A stretch of DNA of 64,000 nt from Chlorobiaceae bacterium (GCA_013335405.1 JAAXVR010000005.1:1-64000); one strand, 5' to 3'. Positions 35,556-45,353 are shown, counted from the first letter of the stretch. Notes: generated from the sequence alone by a model not told the origin. Numbers and translations: made by a program.

Positions 35556-37751
35556 TCAGGCAATCAGCTTCATCAGGTAATCAACAACCTGCGTCAGCAA
35601 AGCCTGTCCTGTTACAGACGCATCGCTTACTGTCGGAGGAAGCGGCTGATCGGTCTGATAGAAACCGTTTGCAATGAAGAGAAAGACCAGCATGAAGGTA
35701 CCGCCGAAATACAGGAAGGTACCGGCAAGCTTTGAATCAGAAATCGTAAGAACCGGGAACCTGAACGAAACATCACGTCCGAGGAACTTCTTGCCAAGCC
35801 AGCGAATGGTTCTGGTCTGGATATCCGCACCTTCAAGGCGGGAACCGCGATCTTCAAACCATACTGCGAAGCTGATGAACCAGATGAGGTGGCCGATCAT
35901 GAGAATGGTCGAAAGATGCGAACTCGAGAAGATCGTCACGGTTTCGGTCCAGAAATAATAGAATATCCCCGAGGTATAGTGATGCTGCAAATGGGCTACT
36001 GAATCCCAGGCCTTTGCGTCGGCCGCGGGAACACCATACATCATCGAAGCGATCCATGCACCGTCGATATACCAGCAGACAGCGGAAAGACCCTTGACTC
36101 CCCAGAGCATCGCGAACCAGAGCTGGTCCTGGATGGAGACTCCGCAGGTACCACCATAGACAGGGCCGAGGCACGGGAAGGAGTACGAATTCTTCTTGAG
36201 GCCGAGATCATCCCAAAGCGGAGAAGTGTGGGCGAAGAACGCGATACGGACAAGAGCGATCAGCGAGAAGAGCGAACCGGCAGTGATGACGTGCGCCATG
36301 ACCCAGTCATTGATGCTCGGATCGGCAAACATCCACTGGAAGACCGGAAGCGGCTTCAGCCAGTAGAATGACATCATGATGTTGGTGCCGAAAATGTTCA
36401 GCTCGCAGATGGTGTTCCATACGATGACTGCATACACTGAAAGCATAGTCGCGAAGCAGAGCGCCATGACGGTACCGAGAATCTTGACCTGGACTTCCTG
36501 GTCGCGGCCTTTGGCTATCCAGATGGACTTGATCTGGCTGTAAAGACCGTTGAGCTGGATTTTGAGGAGATACTGGCCACCATGGTAGACGCCGGCGAAA
36601 ACATAAAGAACGCCGCAGATGATATGGTTGAAGGTAATGAGATTGGTCACGACCCTCGACATGCCGAAAGCCTGTCCGCTCTTCGGGAGAATCGCGAATG
36701 CCGGGAAGTCTGCGAACTCTTTGGAGCCGGTGATGATCTTGCCGCCCTGTTCAACGAAATTGTAGCTGACACGGTTGAACGGTTCGCCGTAGAGATAGAA
36801 AACAAGGTCATCGAGTTTTTTGTAATAAGGAGCGAAAGAGGGCTGCTGGAAAGCAACGAACGCGATTACACCAAGCGCTATATTAATATAGCCGATTGCG
36901 GTGAGGTGAACCGAGAAAGCCGCCTTCATGTCGTCGTTGAGATGGATGGCCGCATTGGGCGGATTGTTCCACCAGTAGACGCCGAGAGCGAAAAAGACTA
37001 CGCAGAATACGAACGACATGAACGTTTCAGAGTAGGCTGTCTGGAAATCCGGAATCGGAGGGAAGCCGAGAACAAGCCACATGACAAGGCCCCATCCGAG
37101 GAAAAGCAGGGACATGTAAACTGCATGGGGTCCAAGGGCATCTTTGTATGTCTTGGCACTGGTGCCGCTGAAAACGACATCGCCGAATTTGCCGAGGAAC
37201 CTGAAATCGCGGAAGTTGCCTGCACGACCGGTAAACGGGTTGGTGAGGTTGTGTGTCCAGTGGCGCCACCCGCCGAAAAGCAGTATGGAACCTGAAACGA
37301 CATGAAGAATGGCCCATCCGATCAGTTTCGAAGCCGCGAGCTCGAGATCTTCAGTTCTGGTGCTGTAGGTGTCGATGCCGAGGGAGACCATCCTTGGTTT
37401 GATGGTCAGGTAGAACCAGTTGTCATGGAAGCCTGGTGCTCCCCAGGGGAAAACCTGAATACCGGAGATGTAGTAGATTGCCATAAGGAAGCCCAGCACA
37501 CCAAGCAGTGCGAGGTGGCCTCCGACAACCTGCTCGTCGTCAAGCTTCTCGGTATCGAAGATCTGATACCACTTCGTTGAGCGGGTTTCCGTCCTCTGGA
37601 ACAGAAATCTTCTCATTTTGGCGGCATCCTGCTCCTTGATGACGGATGGAGCGCCGGAAGCAGCGTTTCCTTTTGGCGAAGGAGCGCTTCCCTTGGGCGG
37701 TGGAACAGAGCCCTTTGGCTTGACTCCTGCCGGATTCACTTGTTCAGCCAT
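35556..37751 (-). CDS. pscA: Photosynthetic reaction centre P840 core protein PscA
   Basis: Homodimeric type I reaction-centre core that binds bacteriochlorophyll, the P840 special pair and cluster FX. 731 residues with about eleven hydrophobic membrane segments. The FX-binding motif PCLGPVYGGTC gives C527 and C536, so the dimer supplies four ligands. The N-terminus (about 1-40) is Pro/Lys-rich with repeated PKGS-type units (KPKGSVPPPKGSAPSPKGN). A good AAAGGAGAG precedes the ATG. The 403-base gap to dapF holds its promoter, which I could not pinpoint. Downstream pscB is co-oriented. Confidence 0.97.
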   Translation of the reverse strand: MAEQVNPAGVKPKGSVPPPKGSAPSPKGNAASGAPSVIKEQDAAKMRRFLFQRTETRSTKWYQIFDTEKLDDEQVVGGHLALLGVLGFLMAIYYISGIQVFPWGAPGFHDNWFYLTIKPRMVSLGIDTYSTRTEDLELAASKLIGWAILHVVSGSILLFGGWRHWTHNLTNPFTGRAGNFRDFRFLGKFGDVVFSGTSAKTYKDALGPHAVYMSLLFLGWGLVMWLVLGFPPIPDFQTAYSETFMSFVFCVVFFALGVYWWNNPPNAAIHLNDDMKAAFSVHLTAIGYINIALGVIAFVAFQQPSFAPYYKKLDDLVFYLYGEPFNRVSYNFVEQGGKIITGSKEFADFPAFAILPKSGQAFGMSRVVTNLITFNHIICGVLYVFAGVYHGGQYLLKIQLNGLYSQIKSIWIAKGRDQEVQVKILGTVMALCFATMLSVYAVIVWNTICELNIFGTNIMMSFYWLKPLPVFQWMFADPSINDWVMAHVITAGSLFSLIALVRIAFFAHTSPLWDDLGLKKNSYSFPCLGPVYGGTCGVSIQDQLWFAMLWGVKGLSAVCWYIDGAWIASMMYGVPAADAKAWDSVAHLQHHYTSGIFYYFWTETVTIFSSSHLSTILMIGHLIWFISFAVWFEDRGSRLEGADIQTRTIRWLGKKFLGRDVSFRFPVLTISDSKLAGTFLYFGGTFMLVFLFIANGFYQTDQPLPPTVSDASVTGQALLTQVVDYLMKLIA

Positions 37752-38154
37752 TGTATTCTCTCCTTTGTTTGGACATATTTCAGGTAAAAAAACCGAAAAA
37801 ACCTCTCTGCAGTACCAAAGTTATAAACGGGGCGTGATGCTTCAGCGATGAACCCGGTTATCACTTATTGTCTGTTCCGCCAGAGGAACCAGAATGCGAG
37901 TAAGAACCAAAAGAATCTAATCTATGCAGAAGACACTGAAAAATAAGATGGAAAAGCGCATTTAACCAAATAACAGTTCCTTAATTTCACCCAGTAAAAT
38001 AAGAAAAAATATTTAATAGTAAATTAATTTGGCGGTGCGCAAAGGCGCTATTCATTTATTATACAGCATGAAAGCGCATCCCTGTCGCCATGTGCGACCT
38101 CTTCACGGAAAGTGCGTTATTAACGAAATGTTAACAGGACCTATCCGGTATACT
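37752..38154. other. Divergent intergenic region between pscA and dapF
   Basis: 403 bases without a convincing gene. Its first bases hold the pscA ribosome-binding site; its right half (about 37970-38060) is AT-rich. It must carry the promoters of pscA (leftward) and dapF (rightward). The dapF frame is open through part of it (from 38029), but that segment does not look like DapF protein. I saw no reliable operator or riboswitch. Confidence 0.5.
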
Positions 38155-38958
38155 ATGGAAATATCGTTCAGCAAACTATCAGGAGCAGGCAACGACTTCA
38201 TCATTATCGACAACAGGAACCGTGCCGTAACCCTCAGCACAAAGCGTATTCGGGAGCTCTGCACAAGAAGGACCGGTATCGGAGCCGACGGCCTCATCCT
38301 CATCGAACCATCAGAAGTGTATGCGTTCACGATGAATTACCACAATTCGGACGGCCTGCCGGGTTCGATGTGCGGAAACGGGGGCAGGTGTGCCGTCTAT
38401 TTCGCAATGTCCTCAGGGATCCCTGCGTCAGATGACAATCATTATACCTTCGAAGCCAACGGCAACCGCTACGATGCCTGGATCACCGGCCAGGAAACCG
38501 TCAAACTGAAAATGCTGCCACCGAAAGATTTCAGGGACAGCCTGGATATCGAGGGGCTTATGTGCCACTCGGTCGATACCGGCTCCCCGCACGCACTCAT
38601 CTACACGGATGATCTGGAGCATGCCGATGTCGATGGAAAAGGCAGGGCCATCCGGCACAGCAACGATTTCTTTCCGGGAGGCACCAATGTGAATTTCATC
38701 GAGATAACCTCGCCGGGTTCTCTCTCGGTGCGTACATTCGAACGCGGAGTGGAGGCAGAAACCCTTGCCTGCGGAACCGGAGCTGTCGCCGCCGCTTTGA
38801 TGAGCCGAAGGCTGGGCAAGGTAGAGGGCACAAGCGTCAATGTCAGGGTTAGAAGCGGCGAACTGCTCGAAGTAAGCTTCAGTGAAGACATGCGTGAGGT
38901 ATTCCTCTGCGGTCCGGCAAAGATTATCTATAAGGGGAGCTTCACAAGCATGCGGTAA
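38155..38958 (+). CDS. dapF: Diaminopimelate epimerase
   Basis: Converts LL- to meso-diaminopimelate for lysine and peptidoglycan. The ATG at 38155 gives MEISFSKLSGAGNDFIIID and 267 residues, the typical length; the frame is open from 38029. The two catalytic cysteines are C73 in GSMCGNGGRCA and C206 in LACGTGAVAAAL, in mirror-image halves. GSPHALIYTDDLE and NVNFIEITSPGSL follow the family pattern. No strong ribosome-binding site. The gene stands alone between pscA and a MEMO-family gene. Confidence 0.94.
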   Translation: MEISFSKLSGAGNDFIIIDNRNRAVTLSTKRIRELCTRRTGIGADGLILIEPSEVYAFTMNYHNSDGLPGSMCGNGGRCAVYFAMSSGIPASDDNHYTFEANGNRYDAWITGQETVKLKMLPPKDFRDSLDIEGLMCHSVDTGSPHALIYTDDLEHADVDGKGRAIRHSNDFFPGGTNVNFIEITSPGSLSVRTFERGVEAETLACGTGAVAAALMSRRLGKVEGTSVNVRVRSGELLEVSFSEDMREVFLCGPAKIIYKGSFTSMR

Positions 38959-39173
38959 GAGGAGCAGATTCGAAATTATTTCTGCACTGCAATGTTAAAA
39001 TATTGTAAATATTTCAACTATTACTTCTATATTGTTCTGTACAGTCGGAACCTACCGCCAGAGCTTTTTCCCTGATTGGCATCGACTGCTTCCATGAACG
39101 CCGGAGTAGATATCAGCCCCTCGAGAGACAGGCTTCATGAAGGAATTATCGGCAAGGCTCTTTATACAATGTT

Positions 39174-40067
39174 ATGGCATTCGGTATCACCAAAACCGCG
39201 GCTATGAATCCCAATATCCGATATCCGGCTGTAGCTGAAACGCATTACCCCTCCGAAGCGGAAGCACTCGAAGAGCTTCTTTCGCAGCTACTGTCTTTCG
39301 ACTCTGGAGATCCGGCCCACAAGGGAAAGTCAGTCCGGGCCATTCTCGCGCCACATGCCCCTTACGAAATGAGCGGGCAGGTCGCCGCCGATGCGTACAG
39401 GACAGTCAAAGGCAAGAGTTTCCAGACCATCTTCCTGCTTGGAGATACCCATGCTTTTTTCTTTGACGGCATTGCGACCGACAGCCGTCATGAATGGCTT
39501 ACCCCTCTGGGAGCTATTCCGGTCAACAGGTCCCTGACCAGAAAACTCTGCTCTTCTGAGCATGAAAACATCCGGATGCTCGATATAGCACACGATGTGG
39601 ATCATGTTCTGGAACTTCAGCTTCCTTTCCTCCAGCACTCGGTTGAAAAAGGATTTTCAATCGTCCCGATCCTCCTGGGTACGAACGCCAACAACGATCA
39701 ATTCGCAGACCTCCTGCTCAACCTTCTGCAGCCTGACAGTCTGGTCGTGGTAAGTACCGACCTTTCTCACTATCCGACCTGCCACCAGGCAATGCATATC
39801 GATTCTGAAACTATCGACGCAATCGTCAGCCTCGATCTGGAAAAACTCGATTCCCGCCAGAAACAGCTCTGGGATCAATCCGAAAGTGCATCGATAAATA
39901 TGTTCTGCAGCCCGGATGCCATTAAAATTCTGCTGATGATCGCAAAAGCGCTCGGCTGGAAAGCGGAAAGACTTTCCTATTCCAACAGCGGTCACCTGCC
40001 TTACGACGACAAAAAAGAAGTTGTCGGTTACGGTTCGATTGTTTTCTATGAGGAAAATGCCCTATAG
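39174..40067 (+). CDS. MEMO-family protein (AmmeMemoRadiSam system protein B)
   Basis: A 297-residue protein of the MEMO1/AmmeMemoRadiSam B family, related in fold to class III extradiol dioxygenases. Candidate metal-site residues, by comparison with human MEMO, are H61 (APHAPYEMSG), H93 (GDTHAFF), H199 (TDLSHYP) and C245 (MFCSPDA). Relatives commonly occur with an AMMECR1 protein and a radical-SAM protein, whose joint role is uncertain; neither is next to it here. A second possible start is the ATG at 39204. Cytosolic, no membrane segment. Confidence 0.85.
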   Translation: MAFGITKTAAMNPNIRYPAVAETHYPSEAEALEELLSQLLSFDSGDPAHKGKSVRAILAPHAPYEMSGQVAADAYRTVKGKSFQTIFLLGDTHAFFFDGIATDSRHEWLTPLGAIPVNRSLTRKLCSSEHENIRMLDIAHDVDHVLELQLPFLQHSVEKGFSIVPILLGTNANNDQFADLLLNLLQPDSLVVVSTDLSHYPTCHQAMHIDSETIDAIVSLDLEKLDSRQKQLWDQSESASINMFCSPDAIKILLMIAKALGWKAERLSYSNSGHLPYDDKKEVVGYGSIVFYEENAL

Positions 40068-40268
40068 ATCGCTGATGGCCCCGTAAACCCTCTGCAATCC
40101 TGTCACATATCCCGTTTTTTCTCCAGCGCCCTTTCACCGGGTGATGAGAGCTTTTTTCCCCTGACCGGAAAAGCCCTGTGAGCCTGAACATCCTGACAAC
40201 CTGCCCTGATTGTTTTCGAATCCTTATCTTGCCCAGAAATACAGGGAATCAACCATTATCTTTCGGTC

Positions 40269-41579
40269 ATGAATACAAGCACAGCACCAGTCGGTATCAA
40301 CCGGCAAAATATTTCTGCAGGTTCACTCCCGGAGATTTTGCAGAACCCCTTCACAGTCGCACAGCAGCAGCTCGACGAAGCTGCGGCATACATGAAGCTC
40401 CCGGCTTCTGCACATGAAATGCTGCGGTGGCCGCTGCGCGAACTCCATATCATGATCCCGGTCAGGATGGATGACGGGAACACGAAAATCTTTCAGGGGT
40501 TCCGGGTTCAGTATAACGATGCGCGCGGTCCCTGCAAGGGAGGAATCCGTTACCATCCCGCAGAAACCATAGATACCGTTCGCGCACTCGCTGCATGGAT
40601 GACATGGAAAACTGCTCTCGTGGACCTTCCCCTGGGGGGTGGTAAAGGCGGAGTGGTCTGCGACCCGAAAAACCTGTCGCAGGGTGAGCTCGAAAGGCTT
40701 TCGCGTGCCTATATACGCCAGGCCGGCAGTTTTCTCGGCCCTGAAAAAGACGTTCCCGCACCCGATCTCTATACATCGGCACAGGTCATGGCATGGATGG
40801 CCGATGAATATTCCTTCATGCAGGGAAACAACGAATTCGGAGTCATAACCGGAAAGCCTCTCGCCCTGGGTGGATCTGCCGGAAGAAACGACGCCACCGC
40901 GAGAGGAGGGATTTTCTGTATCAGGGAAGCTGCAGCGGTTCTCGGTATCGGGCTGGAAAGGGCTACCGCCGCAATACAGGGATACGGCAATGCCGGTTCC
41001 CATGCTCACAGGCTGGCTGAAGAGCTGCTCGGCATGAAGGTTGTCGCAGTGTCGGATTCAACGGGTTGCATATACAATCCCGACGGGCTGTTCCATCGGG
41101 ATGTAGCTGCTCATAAAAAAAAGACTGGCTCGGTTACGGGTTTCCCCTGTGCCGTACCGATCACCAACGAAAACCTGATCAGCCTCGATGTCGCCGTACT
41201 CATCCCGGCAGCCCTCGAAGGGGTCATTCACAAGGAAAATGCCCATTCCGTAAGAGCCCTCATGATTGCTGAACTTGCCAACGGCCCGTTGACTCCCGAA
41301 GCCGACTCGATACTCCGTGAAAAAGGGTGTTACGTCATCCCTGATCTGCTCTGCAACGCGGGGGGGGTTACCGTTTCATACTTTGAAATGGTGCAGAATG
41401 CCTACGGTTATTACTGGGACGAGGATGAGGTTCACCTGAAGCTGGAAAAAAAGATGATAACCGCGTTCCGAAATGTACACGAAGCATCCCTTCACCACAA
41501 GGTGCATAACCGCCGGGCTGCCTATATCGTTGCAATCGAACGGGTTGCGGAGGCCATGAAGCTGAGGGGATGGGTCTGA
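40269..41579 (+). CDS. gdhA: Glu/Leu/Phe/Val dehydrogenase, probably glutamate dehydrogenase
   Basis: Reversible NAD(P)-linked reductive amination of 2-oxoglutarate (or another 2-oxo acid). 436 residues, hexameric GDH class size. Substrate-binding [16 protein letters not shown] lies near 78-93, and the catalytic Lys in [14 protein letters not shown] near 119. [11 protein letters not shown] carries the conserved Asp. The dinucleotide fold begins [20 protein letters not shown] near 237. C-terminal [21 protein letters not shown] block (here [10 protein letters not shown]) is present. Glutamate is the likeliest substrate, joining carbon from KorAB to nitrogen; cofactor preference is not readable by eye. 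Confidence 0.88.
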   Translation: MNTSTAPVGINRQNISAGSLPEILQNPFTVAQQQLDEAAAYMKLPASAHEMLRWPLRELHIMIPVRMDDGNTKIFQGFRVQYNDARGPCKGGIRYHPAETIDTVRALAAWMTWKTALVDLPLGGGKGGVVCDPKNLSQGELERLSRAYIRQAGSFLGPEKDVPAPDLYTSAQVMAWMADEYSFMQGNNEFGVITGKPLALGGSAGRNDATARGGIFCIREAAAVLGIGLERATAAIQGYGNAGSHAHRLAEELLGMKVVAVSDSTGCIYNPDGLFHRDVAAHKKKTGSVTGFPCAVPITNENLISLDVAVLIPAALEGVIHKENAHSVRALMIAELANGPLTPEADSILREKGCYVIPDLLCNAGGVTVSYFEMVQNAYGYYWDEDEVHLKLEKKMITAFRNVHEASLHHKVHNRRAAYIVAIERVAEAMKLRGWV

Positions 41580-41606
41580 ACTGCCGCATCTGGAAACAAA
41601 GGTATT

Positions 41607-42827
41607 TCAGGAGGTCAGGTAGCGCAGCATTTCAGGAAGACATCTGGTTTTGAGGTCGTAGTGCTGAACCGCCGTTTTTCTGGCATTTCGCCTTATCTCC
41701 TCGTAAAGGGCGGGATTGTTCAATGCGTCCCCTACAGTCGCCGCAAGCTGTTCCCTCCGGAAAAAGTCCACCAGCAGGCCATTCTCCCCATGCCTGATCA
41801 CCTCCTGCACCGGCGATGTCGAAGATCCGACAACGAGACACCCGGCTGCCATCGCCTCGAGCATCGACCATGAGAGCACGAAAGGATAGGTCAGATAGAT
41901 ATGCACCGTCGAGATACGGAGAACATTCAGGTAGTGAATGTAAGGAAGCCTCCCCGTAAAATGAACGCGGGACCAGTCCACCAGCGATTTCATCTCTTCA
42001 ACGTAGAGTGAACGGTAAGTCCTGCCTTCAGGAGGTTTCTTCCCATAGCTTACCTCATCACCGCCGACAATCACGATCTGCGCATCCGGACACTGCTCCT
42101 GGATATCGGGAAGCGCCCTCATGAGCATGTGAAACCCCCGGTACGGTTCGAGGTTTCGGGCGACATAGGTAATGACCCTGTCGCCCTTTTTCATGTGCTG
42201 ATCACCGATATCCAGCACAGCGTCACTGTCGGGACATACTTCCGAGGTATCAATGCCTTCGTGGATGACCCGGATTTTCCGGCGGAATTCCTCAGGGTAA
42301 CGACGCTTCTGCCAGATTGTCGGGGAAATGCCGGCATCGGCCGCCTCGAGAGCCAGGAGCTGGGTCGTGTTCTTCACTCTTACCCTGCAGCGGTCGTCGA
42401 AGGTCGAGGGAAAATCAGGGTCGAACCCGACGTCTCCGCCGATCGGATGGTAATAGTACTCGAAATAGGAGACATGGCGCGCATCGGGAAAAACATCCAT
42501 CAGGAAAAGCGACTCCCCCCATGCAGGGTGACACACCACCACATCAGGTCTGAACCCCTTCTCTTTCAGCCTGATCGCCGCTCGGGCGACCTCCTGTCCC
42601 CTGCGCACAGCCCCCTCGAACTCACGCAGATAGTGGTGCGTCCCGGGGCTTCCCGCCTGCTTCGGCTGGTAACCGACAACCGTAATCCCCGGATGCAGCT
42701 GCGGGCGGTTCTTCAGGTTCGCACTTTCGCCGATGGCGAATACCCGGTGCCGGTCCATCCCTGCAAGGGCGGCGGCGACATGCCGGAACTGACCGGGGAA
42801 GTTCTGGTGGACAAAGAGAAAATTCAT
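41607..42827 (-). CDS. Family 4 glycosyltransferase
   Basis: A 406-residue GT-B fold glycosyltransferase. The N-terminal domain opens with MNFLFVHQNFPGQFRHVAAA and the donor-binding C-terminal domain includes VARNLEPYRGFHMLMRALP (about 219-237), VHFTGRLPYIHYLNVL and the E-x7-E type end SMLEAMAAGCLVVGSSTSPVQEV (about 329 onward). Probably cytosolic, transferring a nucleotide sugar to a cell-surface glycan or lipid; acceptor unknown. It stands alone, convergent with gdhA and divergent from the beta-barrel array. Confidence 0.86.
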   Translation of the reverse strand: MNFLFVHQNFPGQFRHVAAALAGMDRHRVFAIGESANLKNRPQLHPGITVVGYQPKQAGSPGTHHYLREFEGAVRRGQEVARAAIRLKEKGFRPDVVVCHPAWGESLFLMDVFPDARHVSYFEYYYHPIGGDVGFDPDFPSTFDDRCRVRVKNTTQLLALEAADAGISPTIWQKRRYPEEFRRKIRVIHEGIDTSEVCPDSDAVLDIGDQHMKKGDRVITYVARNLEPYRGFHMLMRALPDIQEQCPDAQIVIVGGDEVSYGKKPPEGRTYRSLYVEEMKSLVDWSRVHFTGRLPYIHYLNVLRISTVHIYLTYPFVLSWSMLEAMAAGCLVVGSSTSPVQEVIRHGENGLLVDFFRREQLAATVGDALNNPALYEEIRRNARKTAVQHYDLKTRCLPEMLRYLTS

Positions 42828-43095
42828 CGAGGATCGGAATGATGTTCAGCCAAAATTTTCAACAATCAATACGCTGCTGCAATCCTGGAAAAAATAACCA
42901 ACATCCCCGAAATACAGCTCACAAAATCCACCAGGGATAGACTCCTGCAATCTGAGAAATACATACCCATAAATAAACATCCCGATTTAGGACTTTTTTT
43001 GTCCATTATTGAATTTTTCCGATCATGATTCTTGTTGTTATTCATGAATGATCAATAATTGTTAATAACCCAGCCAATACTCAATCCTCACGATC

Positions 43096-43665
43096 ATGAA
43101 AAATATTCTTTATTCCCTTCTGGCTGCAGGCTTGTTTGCTGCCCCATCGCTGAGCCATGCGGCAACGAACCCTTATGTCAGTATTTCCGGAGGTACAGGT
43201 TTCATGACCAATGCAACAGTCAACGGTACGGATGATGCCATTGCATATGAAACCGGCTATCTCATCAACGGGGCAGTAGGTCTCAGGAGCGGCTCAGTCC
43301 GTATCGAGGCTGAAGTCGGTTATCATCAGAATGACTTCAAATATCCTGTTTTTGATGACAATATTGCAATATGGTCCTTCATGGCAAACGGATACTACGA
43401 TATCAGCCTGAACGAATCCGGTATCACGCCTTATGTCATGGCCGGCCTTGGCGTTGCCAATGTCACCTGGAATTATACCGGCGCAGACGACAATGATACC
43501 GCTTTCGCATGGCAGGTCGGCGCAGGTCTCGGGTTCAAGGTTGCTGACAGGACAACCATAGATGTCGGCTACCGCTATTTCGCGACCGCTGATGTAACAT
43601 TATATGGCAACGAGGTATCTGTCGGAAGCCACAACATCGTCGCAGGCGTCAGGTTCGATCTCTGA
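43096..43665 (+). CDS. Outer-membrane beta-barrel protein, array copy 1
   Basis: 189 residues with a signal peptide (MKNILYSLLAAGLFAAPSLS, cleavage after about SHA). The mature protein begins ATNPYVSISGGTGFMTNATV, then alternates polar and hydrophobic residues in about eight strands, ending SHNIVAGVRFDL. This resembles the small OmpA/OmpW-like eight-stranded barrels of the outer membrane. It is the first of four tandem paralogues. It lacks a Shine-Dalgarno; the leader before the ATG reads CACGATC. A terminator follows 30 bases after the stop, so the gene is probably its own transcript. Function unknown. Confidence 0.86.
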   Translation: MKNILYSLLAAGLFAAPSLSHAATNPYVSISGGTGFMTNATVNGTDDAIAYETGYLINGAVGLRSGSVRIEAEVGYHQNDFKYPVFDDNIAIWSFMANGYYDISLNESGITPYVMAGLGVANVTWNYTGADDNDTAFAWQVGAGLGFKVADRTTIDVGYRYFATADVTLYGNEVSVGSHNIVAGVRFDL

Positions 43666-43694
43666 CACGCTCTTTTCTGGCTTCAACTTTATGC

Positions 43695-43723
43695 AGCAGC
43701 CCCTGATTATCGGGGCTGCTCTT
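43695..43723 (+). terminator. Hairpin after barrel copy 1
   Basis: Stem AGCAGCCCC / GGGGCTGCT with an 8-base loop, then CTTT. The CAGCCCC core recurs after copies 2 and 4. Confidence 0.78.
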
Positions 43724-43884
43724 TACGCTCCGGTTACGGAACAACGATACTGTTCCCGTTTATGCAAAGAGGAGGATCATCCGCGAGCATGGGGGAACTT
43801 TTAACAGGAATCCCGGGTAATAGTTTGGACAGTCTTATTTGATAGTAGAGTTCATTGCGAAAACCAACCAAAATCCCAACAACC

Positions 43885-44451
43885 ATGAAAAAGTATATTC
43901 TTCCTTTAGTGGTGGCCGGTTGCTTTGCCGTGCCATCAATTGCCGGAGCGACGTCGAATCCTTACGTGAGTCTTTCCGGTGGTGTTGGACTGATGACCAA
44001 TTCGACTTACGGTGGATTAGATGATGCCTACGAATATGAGACCGGTTACCTTGTAAACGCGGCAATCGGTCTCAAGAGCGGAGCCTACCGCGTCGAGGCT
44101 GAAATCGGTTATCATCAGAATGATTTTAAATACTATAGTGATTATAATCTCACAGCCTGGTCCTTTATGGCCAACGGCTACTATGATATAGGCTTATCTG
44201 ATTCCAATATAACGCCTTATATCATGGGTGGCCTCGGTATCGCAAATGTCAACTGGGAATATTCAGGTGGAAATGACGACGACACGACTTTCGCCTGGCA
44301 GGTCGGAGCCGGTGTCGGCTTCAAGGCAGCGGACAAGGTCACCATCGATATCGGGTACAGGTACTTCGCCACAACCGATGTCGAACTGTATGGTTATGAT
44401 TTATCTGTCGGAAGCCACAACATCGTCGCAGGGGTCAGGTTCGATCTCTGA
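43885..44451 (+). CDS. Outer-membrane beta-barrel protein, array copy 2
   Basis: 188 residues from the ATG at 43885; the frame is open from 43855, but the signal peptide MKKYILPLVVAGCFAVPSIA starts here. The mature part begins NPYVSLSGGVGLMTNSTY. It is the closest relative of copy 1: both have EVGYHQNDFKY-type segments, WSFMANGYYDI and an SHNIVAGVRFDL end, and their last 48 coding bases differ at a single position. No Shine-Dalgarno; the leader ends CAACC. Likely an outer-membrane barrel of about eight strands; function unknown. Confidence 0.86.
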   Translation: MKKYILPLVVAGCFAVPSIAGATSNPYVSLSGGVGLMTNSTYGGLDDAYEYETGYLVNAAIGLKSGAYRVEAEIGYHQNDFKYYSDYNLTAWSFMANGYYDIGLSDSNITPYIMGGLGIANVNWEYSGGNDDDTTFAWQVGAGVGFKAADKVTIDIGYRYFATTDVELYGYDLSVGSHNIVAGVRFDL

Positions 44452-44489
44452 TAATCTACGTCGAATCCGAGGAACATTATTATTACAGG

Positions 44490-44515
44490 CAGCCCCGTTT
44501 TTCCGGGGCTGTTTT
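44490..44515 (+). terminator. Terminator of barrel copy 2
   Basis: Stem CAGCCCCG / CGGGGCTG with a 6-base loop and TTTTG, sharing its core with the hairpins after copies 1 and 4. Confidence 0.82.
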
Positions 44516-44682
44516 GTTGCTGGGCTTAACCATTATGTCCACTTCTTTCCGGAAAACATCCGCTCACCGACCCGACATTAAAAAATGCTTTTTTTGTTTT
44601 TATTATATTACATAGGTAATCAATCGATTAATACTGCTGTAAGTGCATTTATTTCAGGAAACGAAATAAAACCATTACAAAC

Positions 44683-45267
44683 ATGAAAAAGCTTCTTCTT
44701 TCGCTTCTTGTTGCTGGCCTGTTCGCCGTGCCTTCTCTGGCCAGTGCATCGACAAGCCCTTATGTCAGCCTTTCCGGCGGTCTTGGCTTGATGAACGATT
44801 CAGACGGAACAGCAATAGTAACCTATAAAACCGGTTATCTTGTAAACGGCGCCGTAGGTCTGAAAAGCGATTATTACCGGTTGGAAGCGGAAGTCGGTTA
44901 TCACAATAACACCGTAGAAACTTGGGATGGAGTTCCACCAGGACCTCTTTATGCTGATGAACATGTCGCCATCTGGTCATTCATGGCAAACGGCTATGTC
45001 GATTACGACATGAAAGACTCGGGAGTTTCTCCATACATCATGGGAGGTATCGGTTATGCCAGTGTCACCGATAGTTGGACCACAGCATCCTATTCGGATG
45101 GTGTTTTCGCTTGGCAGATTGGCGCCGGTGTAGGCATCAAGGCTGGTAATAAGGCGACCGTCGATATCGGGTACCGTTATTTTGCTACAAGTGATCCGGT
45201 TTTTGATGGCGAAAAAATCACAATTTCAAAGCACAACATCATCGCTGGCGTCAGGTTCGATCTCTGA
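44683..45267 (+). CDS. Outer-membrane beta-barrel protein, array copy 3
   Basis: 194 residues with signal peptide MKKLLLSLLVAGLFAVPSLA and a mature start near STSPYVSLSGGLGLMNDSDG. It keeps the family blocks AVGLKSDYYRLEAEVGYHNN, WSFMANGYVDYDM and the C-terminal KHNIIAGVRFDL. A loop around residues 85-95 (WDGVPPGPLYADEH) is longer than in copies 1 and 2 and shared in type with copy 4. The leader is AT-rich without a Shine-Dalgarno (ACAAAC before the ATG). Function unknown; outer-membrane location is inferred from the signal peptide and strand pattern. Confidence 0.86.
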   Translation: MKKLLLSLLVAGLFAVPSLASASTSPYVSLSGGLGLMNDSDGTAIVTYKTGYLVNGAVGLKSDYYRLEAEVGYHNNTVETWDGVPPGPLYADEHVAIWSFMANGYVDYDMKDSGVSPYIMGGIGYASVTDSWTTASYSDGVFAWQIGAGVGIKAGNKATVDIGYRYFATSDPVFDGEKITISKHNIIAGVRFDL

Positions 45268-45311
45268 TCAGCTCGATTTCTGCATCGGACATCACCCGAT
45301 TGCTTTTTTTC

Positions 45312-45353
45312 AGAGGCTGTCTCATAATAAAAGATGGGGCGGCCTCTTTTTTT
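45312..45353 (+). terminator. Terminator of barrel copy 3
   Basis: A 14-bp stem with several G-U pairs, AGAGGCTGTCTCAT / ATGGGGCGGCCTCT, loop AATAAAAG, followed by seven T. It is unlike the CAGCCCC hairpins of the other three copies. Confidence 0.85.

Noticed and set aside
37816..37823. A TAnnTTTG box of the Bacteroidetes promoter type upstream of pscA
   Set aside because: TAACTTTG occurs on the minus strand, but no matching upstream TTTG box lies at the right distance, so it may be chance.
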